A stretch of 64,000 nt of DNA from Chitinolyticbacter meiyuanensis (GTDB lineage: Bacteria > Pseudomonadota > Gammaproteobacteria > Burkholderiales > Chitinibacteraceae): positions 841,513 through 905,512 of the forward strand of contig NZ_CP041335.1 of NCBI RefSeq assembly GCF_008033135.1, written 5' to 3'. Made by a program: the position numbers and the translations under genes. This document shows positions 25,091-35,579 of this stretch, piece by piece; the first letter of the stretch is position 1; each line of letters starts with the position of its first letter. The notes below the pieces were generated by a model. That model was not told the DNA's origin. It worked only from the letters and a program-made list of their open reading frames with translations, and made no database searches.

Positions 25091-27208
25091 ATGACCCACC
25101 CGCTTACCGCCTACCTCAATCCTGAACAGGCCGCCGCCGTGACGCTTCCCGCGGAGCACGCGCTGATCCTCGCGGGAGCCGGCAGCGGCAAGACACGAGT
25201 ACTGACCACGCGCATCGCCTGGCTGCTGTCCACCGGCCAGGTCAGCCCGGCCGGCCTTCTGGCCGTGACCTTCACCAACAAGGCGGCCAAGGAGATGCTG
25301 ACGCGCATCACCGCGATGATGCCGCTCAACCCGCGTGGATTGTGGATCGGTACCTTCCACGGCCTGTGCAACCGCATGCTGCGGTTGCACTACCGCGATT
25401 GCGGATTGCCGGCGACCTTCGTCATCCTCGACAGCCAGGACCAACTGGCCGCGGTAAAGCGTGCGATGAAGACGCTGAATGTCGATGAGGAGCGCTATCC
25501 GCCGCGTACGGTGCAGCAATACATCAATGGCCACAAGGAAAACGGCCGCCGCGCCCATGATGCGGAAAGCTGGGACGATTACTCGCGTACCCTGCGGCTT
25601 ATTTATGCCGAATACGAGGCGCAATGCCGACGTGAAGGCGTGGTGGACTTTGCCGAATTGCTGCTTGCCAGCTATGAATTGCTTTCACACAACGAAGCCT
25701 TGCGTGAACATTACCGTGCTCGTTTCCGCCATGTGCTGGTAGACGAATTCCAGGATACCAATCGCTTGCAATATGCGTGGCTGAAGCTGTTGACCGGCGA
25801 GCATTCAGCATTGTTTGCCGTGGGCGACGACGATCAATCGATCTACGCGTTCCGTGGGGCCAATGTCGGCAATATGCAGGATTTCCAGCGCGATTTTGCA
25901 GTGCGTCATGTGATCAAGCTGGAACAGAATTACCGTTCACATGGCAATATCCTTGACGCAGCCAATGCCGTGATTGCCCACAACCGCGAACGGTTGGGCA
26001 AGGAGCTGTGGACTTCAGAAGCGGCCGGCGAATCAATCCGCGTCTATGAGGCGGCGAGCGACTACGAAGAGGCGCATTTCCTCGTCGATGAAATCACCCA
26101 GCTGCATCGCGACGGCATCGAGCTGGGCGAGGTCGCCATCCTGTACCGCTCCAACGCCCAGTCGCGCATCGTCGAGCACGCGCTGGTCGAGGCCAATCTG
26201 CCGTATCGCGTCTACGGTGGCCTGCGCTTCTACGAGCGGCAGGAAATCAAGCATGCGCTCGCCTATCTGCGGTTGATCGCGTCGAACGACGACGACAACG
26301 CGCTGCTCAGGGTGATCAACTTTCCCACACGCGGCATCGGCAATCGCACCGTCGAAACCATCCAGGAGACGGCGCGCATCACTGGGGTCAGCCTGTGGCA
26401 GGCGGCGTGCGCCAGTGGCAGCGGCCGCAGTGCAGCGGCGGTGGGGCGCTTCGTGCAACTGATCGAATCCATGCGCCAGCAGAGCAGCGGTTTGCCGCTG
26501 CCGGATCTGGTGTCGCTGGTGCTGGAGGCGTCTGGCCTCAACGGGCATTACCGTAACGACAAGGACGGCGAGGAACGCCTCGCCAACCTGGGCGAACTCA
26601 TCAATGCCGCTGCCAATTTCGTCACCGAGGACGAGAACAACCTGGTGGCCTTCCTCGCCAATGCCAGCCTCGAGGGTGGCGAGCATGAGGCACGCCCCGG
26701 CGAATCGGCGGTGCAACTGATGACGGTGCACGCCGCCAAGGGGCTGGAATTCCACGCGGTGTTCCTCACCGGGCTGGAAGAAGGCCTGTTTCCGCACGAC
26801 AACAGCGCGGCCGATCCCAAGGGATTGGAGGAGGAGCGGCGGCTGATGTATGTGGCGATCACGCGGGCGCGGCGCCGGCTTTATCTATCGCTGGCGCAGA
26901 GCCGCATGCTGCACGGCCAGACCCGCTACCCGCTGGCCAGTCGCTTCCTCGACGAGATCCCGCAGGAGCTGCTGCACTTCCTCAACCGGGGCTACGCTCC
27001 GCAGGGTGTTTCGCCGGCAAGGGTGGCCAAGCCGCAGGACCCGGGGCACGGCCTGGCCATCGGCATGACGGTGCAGCACCCCAAGTTCGGCGTCGGCGTG
27101 GTGATCGACCACGAGGGCGGCGCCACCGGCAATGTACAGGTCAATTTCCGCGACCACGGCGCCAAGTGGCTGGCGGTGGCCTACGCCAAGCTGCAGCCTG
27201 TCGTCTAG
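25091..27208 (+). CDS. uvrD: UvrD/PcrA-type DNA helicase
   Basis: A 705-residue superfamily 1A 3'-5' helicase. It shows motif I AGAGSGKT (about 27-34), motif Ia TFTNKAAKEM, motif II VDEFQDTN, motif III GDDDQSIYAFRGA, motif IV EQNYRS, motif V VQLMTVHAAKGLEF and motif VI EEERRLMYVAITRARRRLYL. A C-terminal Tudor-like RNA polymerase contact domain (GMTVQHPKFGVGVV...) marks UvrD/PcrA rather than Rep. It acts in nucleotide-excision and mismatch repair. The start is ATG 25091; an upstream extension runs through the terminator and is rejected. Confidence 0.92.
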   Translation: MTHPLTAYLNPEQAAAVTLPAEHALILAGAGSGKTRVLTTRIAWLLSTGQVSPAGLLAVTFTNKAAKEMLTRITAMMPLNPRGLWIGTFHGLCNRMLRLHYRDCGLPATFVILDSQDQLAAVKRAMKTLNVDEERYPPRTVQQYINGHKENGRRAHDAESWDDYSRTLRLIYAEYEAQCRREGVVDFAELLLASYELLSHNEALREHYRARFRHVLVDEFQDTNRLQYAWLKLLTGEHSALFAVGDDDQSIYAFRGANVGNMQDFQRDFAVRHVIKLEQNYRSHGNILDAANAVIAHNRERLGKELWTSEAAGESIRVYEAASDYEEAHFLVDEITQLHRDGIELGEVAILYRSNAQSRIVEHALVEANLPYRVYGGLRFYERQEIKHALAYLRLIASNDDDNALLRVINFPTRGIGNRTVETIQETARITGVSLWQAACASGSGRSAAAVGRFVQLIESMRQQSSGLPLPDLVSLVLEASGLNGHYRNDKDGEERLANLGELINAAANFVTEDENNLVAFLANASLEGGEHEARPGESAVQLMTVHAAKGLEFHAVFLTGLEEGLFPHDNSAADPKGLEEERRLMYVAITRARRRLYLSLAQSRMLHGQTRYPLASRFLDEIPQELLHFLNRGYAPQGVSPARVAKPQDPGHGLAIGMTVQHPKFGVGVVIDHEGGATGNVQVNFRDHGAKWLAVAYAKLQPVV

Positions 27209-27286
27209 CCGCGCTACAATCGCGCGCCGCGACGCCCGGTACTGGGCAAAATGGACACTGTAAGCTAGAAATGTAAGACACACGGG

Positions 27287-28999
27287 ATGACCCGCGTCCC
27301 GACTCATACCAGGATGGCCATGGCCGATACTCGCCGCCCCCTCACGCTCGCCGGCGGACGCGCGCTGGTGGTCGATCGCGCGAGCGAAATGCGCGCGGCG
27401 ATCGGGCGCGGGCTGAACGAGCTCGGTGTGGTCGACATCGACTATGCCGCACGCTCCGGCGATGCAGTTGCGCGCCTCAACCAGTCCGGTTACGACATCG
27501 TGCTGTGCGAGTTCGATCTGGGGCAGGGCTTCGACGGTGTACACCTGTTCGAAACCTGTCAGCGCCATCAGCTGCTCAAGCCGTCAACCATCTTCATCCT
27601 CGTCACCGGCGAGCGCCGCGTGGCGCAGGTGATGAGCGCTGCCGAACTCGCCCCCGACGACTACCTGCTCAAGCCATTTTCTGGCGGAGAGCTGATCGGC
27701 CGCATCGAGCGTGCGCTGCGGCGCAAGGGGCGCTTCCGGTTGATCGACGAGGCCGTGCGTGCGGGGGACTACCTGTCGGCACTGACCGCCTGCGATACCG
27801 CCACCGCGGGTGACACGCAGGATATTGCCGAATTCCGCAGGATGAAGGGACGGTTGCTGGCGCAGATCGGCGAGCATGCCAGCGCACGAGACCTCTATCG
27901 CGAACTGCTGGCCGAGCATGAAACGGTCTGGGCCTTGCTGGGCCTGGGGCGTGCGCAATTCGCGCTGTACCAGTATGGCGAGGCGCAGCAATGCTTCGAG
28001 CGGGTGCGTGCTGGTCACGATCTGGTGATCGAAGCCTACGATTGGCTGGCGCGCACGCTGGTGGCGCAAGGCGATCCGGCGGGCGCCCAGGCGGTGCTGG
28101 CCGAGGCGGCAGCCAAATCGCCACTGGTGGCGCAGCGCCAACGTGTGCTCGGGCGGCTGGCGCATCGCAACGGCGATCTCGCGGCAGCCGAGGCCGGCAT
28201 CAACCAGGCAATCGAGCTCGCCCGTACCTCGTTCTGGCGCGATGCGGCGCTCTATGGCGAGCTGGCGCGGGTCCAGCTGGAACGTGATGACCCCGGCGGC
28301 GCGCGGCGCACCGCGGCGCGGCTGAAGAATGATTTCCGTGGCGATGCCGCTGCCGGCGTGGTGCATCAGCTGATCGATGCCGCCGTCACCTCGCACCTGG
28401 GAGGGGAGAGCCGTGCCGAGCGCGACAAGGCCCGCCAGGTGCTGGAGGAGGCCTGTGGTGTGCTCGATGCCATCGATGATGCGCCCGCATCGGTCCTCCT
28501 GGAGGCGGCCCATGCCTGCTATGCGAGCCGCCTGCCCGATGCTGGTGCTGGCTATGCCCGTGCCGCACTGCGTAGCAGCCACGACGATACCGAGTTGATT
28601 GCCAGCGTCGAGGGGTTGTACCGGCACATTGGCGATCCGGAAACCGGCGCTGCGCTGATCAAGGCGGCCACGGCTGATATCCTCGAGCTCAACAACGAGG
28701 CGGTGCGAGCGGCGCAATCGGGTGATCTCGCCGGCGCTGCCGAGCGCTTTGTCACCGCGCTGGAATCGCTGTCCGGCAATGTGCAGGTGCTGCTCAACGC
28801 CGTGAACGCCATCCTTGTGCTGGTGAACCGCGATGGCTGGCACGCCGAATACATGACGCTGGCGCATGGCTATCTGAATCGGGTGCGCAAGCTTGATCCC
28901 GGCAACGGCAAGGCACGCCAGCTGCTCGATGCCTATCGTCGCACCTTGCGCCGCTACGGCGTCGATGCTCCGGGTACACTGGTAGCCGCTGCCGCCTAG
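27287..28999 (+). CDS. Receiver-TPR response regulator with Glu at the phosphorylation site
   Basis: The 570-residue product has an N-terminal CheY-like receiver (about 22-140) and then many helical TPR-like repeats to the C-terminus (for example WALLGLGRAQFALYQYGEAQQCFERV). The phosphoacceptor position holds Glu (IVLCEFDLGQGFDG) and the N-terminal acidic pair is reduced to VVDRA; LVTGE and YLLKPF are kept. It may behave as permanently active or bind a partner without phosphorylation. Receiver-TPR proteins occur with c-di-GMP and chemosensory systems. A STAS gene follows 18 bp later. ATGs at 27314 and 27320 are possible starts. Confidence 0.82.
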   Translation: MTRVPTHTRMAMADTRRPLTLAGGRALVVDRASEMRAAIGRGLNELGVVDIDYAARSGDAVARLNQSGYDIVLCEFDLGQGFDGVHLFETCQRHQLLKPSTIFILVTGERRVAQVMSAAELAPDDYLLKPFSGGELIGRIERALRRKGRFRLIDEAVRAGDYLSALTACDTATAGDTQDIAEFRRMKGRLLAQIGEHASARDLYRELLAEHETVWALLGLGRAQFALYQYGEAQQCFERVRAGHDLVIEAYDWLARTLVAQGDPAGAQAVLAEAAAKSPLVAQRQRVLGRLAHRNGDLAAAEAGINQAIELARTSFWRDAALYGELARVQLERDDPGGARRTAARLKNDFRGDAAAGVVHQLIDAAVTSHLGGESRAERDKARQVLEEACGVLDAIDDAPASVLLEAAHACYASRLPDAGAGYARAALRSSHDDTELIASVEGLYRHIGDPETGAALIKAATADILELNNEAVRAAQSGDLAGAAERFVTALESLSGNVQVLLNAVNAILVLVNRDGWHAEYMTLAHGYLNRVRKLDPGNGKARQLLDAYRRTLRRYGVDAPGTLVAAAA

Positions 29000-29017
29000 T
29001 TTTCCCACGGAGATCCC

Positions 29018-29326
29018 ATGCAAGCCCTGCTTACCCTCGCGCCGCCGGTTGCCCATGTCCGCCTCGATGGCCAGTTCACCTATGAGGCGCACCGCGCTTT
29101 CAAGGAGGCGACCACGCCTGCGCTGGAGGATGCGGCGATCAGCCAAATTGAGATCGACTTCGCCTTGGTGTCCTATCTCGATTCGGCGGCACTCGGCATG
29201 TTGCTGTTGCTGAACGAGCGTGCCGGCAGCAAGACGGTGCGGCTGGTCAATGCCAAGGGAACGGTGCGTTCGGTGCTGGAGATCGCCAACTTCGGCAAGA
29301 TCTTCGAGATCGAATACACCGGCTGA
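29018..29326 (+). CDS. STAS-domain anti-sigma factor antagonist-like protein
   Basis: A single STAS domain (102 aa). The phosphorylatable serine motif is present as YLDSAALGMLLLL (about 52-64; compare DSSGLG of SpoIIAA). In partner-switching systems the unphosphorylated form captures an anti-sigma kinase. No kinase or PP2C gene adjoins it, but a PP2C is encoded 13 kb away (42056). It follows the receiver-TPR gene closely and starts with a good ACGGAG site, so the two probably act together. Confidence 0.85.
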   Translation: MQALLTLAPPVAHVRLDGQFTYEAHRAFKEATTPALEDAAISQIEIDFALVSYLDSAALGMLLLLNERAGSKTVRLVNAKGTVRSVLEIANFGKIFEIEYTG

Positions 29327-29340
29327 GCGTAATTCTCATA

Positions 29341-29370
29341 GCAAAAGGCCCGGGCTAGCCGGGCCTTTTG
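29341..29370. terminator. Bidirectional terminator between the STAS gene and ntrC
   Basis: GCAAAAGGCCCGG / CCGGGCCTTTTGC palindrome with a short GCTAG-centred loop, placed between two convergent genes. Confidence 0.88.
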
Positions 29371-29388
29371 CACGTCCGGTGTTGCTGC

Positions 29389-30791
<1,403 letters not shown>

Positions 30792-30795
<4 letters not shown>

Positions 30796-31865
30796 GCGTG
30801 GTCTTTTCCTTGTCCATGGGCGACGGGCCAGCCGTTGAGCGGCAGGTGCAGGGTGAAGCAGGTGTAACCGGGGCGGCTGTCGAAATCGACGGTGCCGTGA
30901 TGTTGGGTGATGAAGGTGTGTGCCAGGTGCAGACCGATGCCGGTGCCGCCCGGGCGGCCGGAGACCAGCGGGTAGAACAGCGTGTCCTTCAGCGCCTCGG
31001 GGATGCCGGGGCCGTTATCGACGATCTGCACCACGATGGCGAGCGGGAAGCGCTTGCGGTTCAGCGTCACCTGCCGGGCGATGCGGGTGCGCAGGAAGAT
31101 CTCGCCGACGCCGGCCATGGCCTGCACCGCGTTGCGTACGATATTGAGCACGGCCTGGATCAACTGCTCGCGATCGCCGATCAGGTTGGGCACGCTGGTG
31201 TCGTAGTCGCGTTTCACCGCCAGGCCATTGGGCGTTTCGGCCAGCACCAGGCTGCGTACGCGCTCCAGCACCTCATGCACGTTGATTTCCGACAGCTGCG
31301 GCAACCGATGCGGCGTGAGCAGGCGATCGAGCAGGCTTTGCAGCCGTTGCGATTCCTCGATGATGACCTGCGTGTATTCCTTGAGCTGCGGGTTCTCCAG
31401 CTCGCGCGACAACAGCTGCGCCGCGCCGCGGATGCCGCCGAGCGGGTTCTTGATCTCGTGCGCCAGGTTGCGGATCAGCTCGCGGTTGGCCTGTTGCTGC
31501 GCCTGCAGCCGCTCCTCGTTGGCGATGCGGCGTTGCTGGTCGATCTGGCGGATCTCGACGAGAGCGATGGCCTCGGCGGCCTCGACCGGGCTCGCGGTCA
31601 GCGAGACATAGGCTTCGCCTTGCGGCGTCGGCAGCAGGATTTCGTGTTCGGTGATGCTCTGGTTCACCCGGCAGGCATGGCGCACGGCCTGGGTGATGGC
31701 GCTGCCGCTGCCAAGGCACGCTTCGAGCGGCAGGCCGAGCTGTTCATCGCGCAGGCCGAGCAGGTCGGCCGCGGCGGGGTTGTGATAGGCGAGGCTACCG
31801 TCGCCGGCGATGGCGAGGATGGCCGCGTCGAGAAAATCGAGACCACTGAAGGCGGTATGGGGCAT
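30792..31865 (-). CDS. glnL: Nitrogen sensor kinase/phosphatase NtrB (GlnL)
   Basis: A cytosolic two-component kinase of 357 residues. It has a PAS domain (about 8-110), a HisKA H-box NLAHEIKNPLGGIRGAAQLLSREL with His136, and a HATPase with NIVRNAVQAM, VDNGPGIP and GRPGGTGIGLHLAH. PII (GlnB) would control its kinase/phosphatase balance. The ATG at 31865 is preferred because a sigma-54-type promoter at 31901-31916 lies upstream of it; the longer reading would start above that promoter. Confidence 0.93.
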
Positions 31866-31900
31866 GACAGGGGCCAGGGAGAACGCTTGGGCGCATGCCA

Positions 31901-31916
31901 AGCAATTTGCGGGCCA
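31901..31916 (-). promoter_or_regulatory. Sigma-54 promoter of ntrBC
   Basis: On the minus strand the sequence is TGGCCCGCAAATTGCT: GG at -24 and GC at -12 with the required 12-base offset, and only one mismatch in the conserved TGGCAC-N5-TTGCW. It ends 36 bp before the ntrB start. Confidence 0.7.
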
Positions 31917-31967
31917 GCGGCACAAACGCGCGTGTTTGCGGCACGGCGTGCAAGTGCTTCGCGGATT

Positions 31968-31984
31968 TGCACCATTGTAGTGCG
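31968..31984 (-). promoter_or_regulatory. NtrC-binding site upstream of ntrB
   Basis: TGCACC-N5-AGTGCG matches the NtrC consensus TGCACC-N5-GGTGCA at all but two bases. It lies about 60 bp upstream of the sigma-54 element, consistent with autoactivation of ntrBC. Confidence 0.6.
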
Positions 31985-32096
31985 TGTCGATGTCGGTGTT
32001 GGTGCGCGCAGCAGTGGTGGCGCCGTCGCGCGGTGCCCCGAATCGGTTCCGGGGCGCACCGTGTGCAGGGAAGGAGGGGCGGTGCCTGGCTGCGGT

Positions 32097-32597
32097 CTAG
32101 CGTTGGCGGCCGAGTTCGGCGTTGAGCGCGGCGACGTTCTTTTCGTGCATCACTGCTGCTTCGCGCAGCCGTGACAGCCGCTGCACGTACTTCTGCGGGT
32201 TCTGCTTTTCCTCGGCTGTCTTGGTGGTCTCGGCGTCGGCCAAAGCCTGGCGCGCCTCGGCCAGCGCACGCTGCTCGGCGGCGAGCTCTTCCTGCAGGAT
32301 CGCGTTGCGGTTGGTGTCGCGCGCCTTCTGTGTGGCGCTGTCCACCTTAGGGAAGCTGCCCGGCGATGGCGCATTCACGCGCGTTGCACCACCGGCGCTG
32401 GCCTTGGTGCGTGGCTTGCTCGGCCCCGGAATCACCGAGATCGAATCCACATAGATGCGCTGTGCGCCTTTCTGCGGGATGTTGGAAAAGGTGACCCGGC
32501 CTTCCTCGTCGACGTACTTGTAGATGTCGGCACGTGCCACGGCAGGAGCCAGGCAGACAGCGAGGGCGAGAAGGGCAGGGGTGAGACGCGCGTTCAT
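32097..32597 (-). CDS. DUF4124-domain exported protein
   Basis: The 166-residue product begins with a Sec signal (MNARLTPALLALAVCLAPAVARA) followed directly by the DUF4124 motif DIYKYVDEEGRVTFSNIPQKG. The rest is a charged coiled coil (about 105-165, LAAEQRALAEARQALADAETTK). DUF4124 proteins are common in proteobacterial periplasms, often near ntrBC or glnA, with unknown role. The start at 32597 is fixed by the signal peptide. Confidence 0.87.
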   Translation of the reverse strand: MNARLTPALLALAVCLAPAVARADIYKYVDEEGRVTFSNIPQKGAQRIYVDSISVIPGPSKPRTKASAGGATRVNAPSPGSFPKVDSATQKARDTNRNAILQEELAAEQRALAEARQALADAETTKTAEEKQNPQKYVQRLSRLREAAVMHEKNVAALNAELGRQR

Positions 32598-32623
32598 GGC
32601 GAAAACCTTACCACAGCTGCCGT

Positions 32624-32908
32624 CTATTCGGATTTCCGACGGTCGCTGTGGCCCAGCGACCTGTCGGGCGCGATCAGATCGCGGATGCGTTGCTTGAGCT
32701 CGGCGGCCTGGGGAAAGCCATCGTCGCGCTTGCGATCCCAGATCGCCACGTCGTCGCAATCGATGGTGAACACGCCACCGCTTGCCGGGCGCAACGCCAC
32801 TTCACCCAGCTCCTCGCCGAAGGTGGACAGCAGCTCCTGGGCCAGCCAGCCGGCCCGCAGCAACCACTGGCATTGCGTGCAGTAGGTGATGGTGACGCGC
32901 GGTTTCAT
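32624..32908 (-). CDS. SelT/SelW/SelH (Rdx) family protein, Cys form
   Basis: A small thioredoxin-like protein (94 aa) with the redox motif TYCTQCQW (Cys10, Cys13), where selenoprotein W has Sec at the second position. GGVFTIDCDDVAIWDRKRDDGFPQAAELKQRIRDLI is the typical second half. The physiological partner is not known in bacteria. It starts 4 bp after the HAD gene's stop, so both are likely in one transcript. Confidence 0.85.
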   Translation of the reverse strand: MKPRVTITYCTQCQWLLRAGWLAQELLSTFGEELGEVALRPASGGVFTIDCDDVAIWDRKRDDGFPQAAELKQRIRDLIAPDRSLGHSDRRKSE

Positions 32909-32912
32909 CGTT

Positions 32913-33536
32913 TCAGAATTCCAGTCCCAATTCCCGCAGTTGCGCCTCGGTATGGCGCGCATCGACGTGATGGATGCCGTGCCAGCCGACGCGGCGGGCT
33001 CCTTCGGCGTTGATGTGACTATCGTCGATGAACACCAGTTCCGCCGGGGTGATATCGGGCAGGTGCCGGGCAATGCGTGACTGCATCAGGGCGTAGATCG
33101 CCGGATCCGGCTTCACCAGCTTTTCGTGGCCGGAGACCACGATCTCACCGAAGCGTTGCAGCAGCGGATAGTTGTTCCAGGCATAGGGCCAGGTCTCGGC
33201 CGACCAGTTGGTCAGGCCATAGAGCGGAATCCCGGCGGCTTCGAGCTTCTCCATCAGTGCCACGCCTTCGGGCAGCAGCCCGGCCAGCGTTTCCGGCCAG
33301 CGGACAAGCCAGGCACGGATGTGTTCGGCGTACTGCGGGTATTCGGCGATCAGTGCTGCCTCGCCGTCGGCGAAGCTGCGGCCGCCATCCTGCTGGATGT
33401 TCCAGGCGCCATTGCAGACCTGGCTGAGGAAAAAGCGGCGCTCGGTTTCGTCCGGGATCAGCTTGCGATAGAGATACTCGGGGTTCCAGTCGAACAGGAC
33501 CCCGCCGAAATCGAACACGACGGCGCGGATGGGCAT
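32913..33536 (-). CDS. HAD-family hydrolase (haloacid dehalogenase/epoxide hydrolase N-type subfamily)
   Basis: The 207-residue product has HAD motif I VVFDFGGVLFDW (about 5-16), motif II YGLTNWS, Lys in HEKLVKPDPAIY and motif III/IV VFIDDSHINAEGARRVGW. The FDFGGVL start is typical of YihX-type glucose-1-phosphatases and related hydrolases; the substrate here is not known. ATG 33536 chosen because motif I must be close to the N-terminus. Confidence 0.85.
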   Translation of the reverse strand: MPIRAVVFDFGGVLFDWNPEYLYRKLIPDETERRFFLSQVCNGAWNIQQDGGRSFADGEAALIAEYPQYAEHIRAWLVRWPETLAGLLPEGVALMEKLEAAGIPLYGLTNWSAETWPYAWNNYPLLQRFGEIVVSGHEKLVKPDPAIYALMQSRIARHLPDITPAELVFIDDSHINAEGARRVGWHGIHHVDARHTEAQLRELGLEF

Positions 33537-33620
33537 GGCGGTGATGGTGGCGATGGAAAGCGCGGATTCTACCGTAGTGCGGTGTCGTCGCCGTGGCAGG
33601 GCGGTGTGCACCCCTTGCCA

Positions 33621-35114
33621 TCAATCGGTACCGAGTGGCTCGGCATCGATCACCACGCGGTTGCGGCCCGCTCGTTTGGCGGCGTAGAGCGCATCGTCGG
33701 CACGCTTGATCAGATCGTCGAGGTCGCTATCGGCAGGGCGCAGCGTGGTCACGCCGATGCTGATCGTCACGGTGATGGGGTCATTGTCGCCATCGGGGAC
33801 CTGGGCTGCGGCAACGTTGCTGCGCAATTTCTCGGCAACTCGGGCTGCCTCGATCAGCGGTGTGTCCGGCAGCATCACGACGAATTCCTCCCCGCCCCAG
33901 CGCCCCAGATTGTCGGTGGTGCGCAGTGTGGCGAGACAGGCCTGGCTCACGGCACGTAGTACCAGGTCGCCGACCAGGTGGCCGTGGTTGTCGTTGACCG
34001 ATTTGAAGTGATCGAGATCCAGCATCAGCAGGCTGATCGGCTCGCCATTGCGCCGGGCCAGCATCATGGTTTCGGCACCGCGGCGTTGCCATTCGCGCCG
34101 GTTGTTGAGCCCGGTCAGCTCGTCGGTGGTCGCCATCTCCGCGAGGCGGGCGTTTGCATGCTGCAGCTCGCGGGTGCGCTCGCTCACCGTGCGCTGCAAG
34201 TCGCGCCGCGCCCGGAGCAGCTGCTCCTGCCCCAATGCCAGGTACTGCAGCATGATGCCGACCGAGAACAGGAACAGCTGCAGGTCGACGTGGCGCATGG
34301 CGATCACTTGCGCGGCAAAGGGGCCGAAGCCGGCCAGCGTGGCAGCGGACAGCGTCACGGCGACCAGCAGCATGGCGATCATCGCGCCCGGCCAATAGTA
34401 GTGGACGGTGACGGCCAGCAATACCGGCAGCAGCAGCACCAGGGCGTTGCCGTGCAGCATCAGCGCCAGCAACAGCACCCCGGGCACGGCCAGCGCCGAC
34501 CACCACTTGCGCCGCGGCGGCCAGCGCCAGCTCCATTCGGCGCGGTCCCGCCAGGCGACGAGGCATGGCGCCAGCAGCAACGTACCCAGGGTGTGGGCGA
34601 GTACCAGATAGGGCAGCTGGTTGAGGTTGGTTGCCGGCAGACTGGGTATGACGAAGCGGAGCATGGTCAGCACGGCGAACAGCAAGGGCAGGCAGAACAG
34701 CGGGGGTAGCAGGCAGATGCGCAGCCAGAAGTAGCCCAGTTCGGTCGAGCGCTGCAGGAAGCGGCGGCGGTGCTGGCGTTCGCGTTCACGCCAGGCCCGC
34801 GCGGCGAGGCCAGCCTGCAATGTGGCGGCCAGCGCCACCGGCAACTGGCCGATACCCCAGTTGCCCGGTGGGCCACCCTGACCATAGAGCAGGCCATCGG
34901 CCAGCAGGCTGCAGCCGAACACCAGCGCGCCACCAACGCGCCCGAAGATCAGAAAGCTGGCCGTCGCGATGCCGGCCGGCAGCCAGTACAGCGGCGGCAT
35001 GTCGGGCAGGGCCCGCCCCAGCGCCAGGCTGCAGGCGGCGCTGGCGAAATAGGCAACAACGAGGGCCAGCGCGAGGCGCCAGCGCAGCGGCGGGCCGGTC
35101 GGGGACGATGGCAT
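33621..35114 (-). CDS. Membrane diguanylate cyclase (MASE1-like sensor, GGDEF)
   Basis: A 497-residue protein: about eight hydrophobic segments (roughly 10-310) that resemble a MASE1-type sensor (LPAGIATASFLIFGRVGGALVFGCSLLADGLL), a short coiled coil, then a GGDEF domain. The active site is RWGGEEF near residue 407, and an inhibitory I-site RTTD lies five residues before it, so it should make c-di-GMP with product inhibition. ATG 35114 with GGGAAG is the best start; the long upstream open frame is antisense-like Arg/Ala-rich sequence over the cupin gene. Confidence 0.88.
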   Translation of the reverse strand: MPSSPTGPPLRWRLALALVVAYFASAACSLALGRALPDMPPLYWLPAGIATASFLIFGRVGGALVFGCSLLADGLLYGQGGPPGNWGIGQLPVALAATLQAGLAARAWRERERQHRRRFLQRSTELGYFWLRICLLPPLFCLPLLFAVLTMLRFVIPSLPATNLNQLPYLVLAHTLGTLLLAPCLVAWRDRAEWSWRWPPRRKWWSALAVPGVLLLALMLHGNALVLLLPVLLAVTVHYYWPGAMIAMLLVAVTLSAATLAGFGPFAAQVIAMRHVDLQLFLFSVGIMLQYLALGQEQLLRARRDLQRTVSERTRELQHANARLAEMATTDELTGLNNRREWQRRGAETMMLARRNGEPISLLMLDLDHFKSVNDNHGHLVGDLVLRAVSQACLATLRTTDNLGRWGGEEFVVMLPDTPLIEAARVAEKLRSNVAAAQVPDGDNDPITVTISIGVTTLRPADSDLDDLIKRADDALYAAKRAGRNRVVIDAEPLGTD

Positions 35115-35176
35115 GGCGCTTCCCGGTACGGGGGTGCTGCCAGTGTAGCCAATGGAGACGGAATGGGCGTGGCGCT

Positions 35177-35491
35177 TCAGCGGTTGCTGTTGCGCTGCAG
35201 CAGGGCGAGCAAGCGCGCGCCATTCGTGCTGCGGCCACGGTGCCGCATGCCGGCCGGAATCACCAGCAGCGAGCCCGGCATCAGCGTGTGCCGCGCTGTT
35301 GTGGTGTCGACGGCGTAGTCGCCTTCCAGCAGCAGGCGCAGCTCGTCGCTGTCCGGATGTGCGTGCCATGGTGCACAGGCGCCGGCCGCTGCGGCATGGA
35401 CCTCGACATCGGCGCTGTTGAAGCGGGCCAGCAGCGCCTTGTTGTCGTCGGCAAGCGCATGCGCCTGATCGGTGGCGGAAACGGCATGCAT
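35177..35491 (-). CDS. Small cupin-domain protein
   Basis: A 104-residue single cupin. APWHAHPDSDELRLLLEGDYAV is cupin motif 1 with the metal-binding His pair and Glu, and MPGSLLVIPAGMRHRG is motif 2 with the last His. Function unknown; similar proteins are often small dioxygenase-like or sensor proteins. ATG 35491 has GAGGAA upstream. It follows glnA, from which it is separated by a terminator. Confidence 0.8.
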   Translation of the reverse strand: MHAVSATDQAHALADDNKALLARFNSADVEVHAAAAGACAPWHAHPDSDELRLLLEGDYAVDTTTARHTLMPGSLLVIPAGMRHRGRSTNGARLLALLQRNSNR

Positions 35492-35510
35492 GGCATTCCT
35501 CGCGACAAAG

Positions 35511-35542
35511 AAAAACCCGCACAAGCATGGCCTGTGCGGGTT
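35511..35542 (-). terminator. Terminator of glnA
   Basis: Stem AACCCGCACA / TGTGCGGGTT with a 9-base loop, then TTTTT on the minus strand, 38 bp past the glnA stop. Confidence 0.85.
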
Positions 35543-35579
35543 GGCTGGTCCAGCGTGGCCTGCGGGCAGGCCGGATGGA

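Noticed and set aside
32910..33073. An N-terminal extension of the SelW-like protein
   Set aside because: The open frame upstream of 32908 lies inside the HAD gene in another frame; the CxxC belongs about ten residues from the true start.
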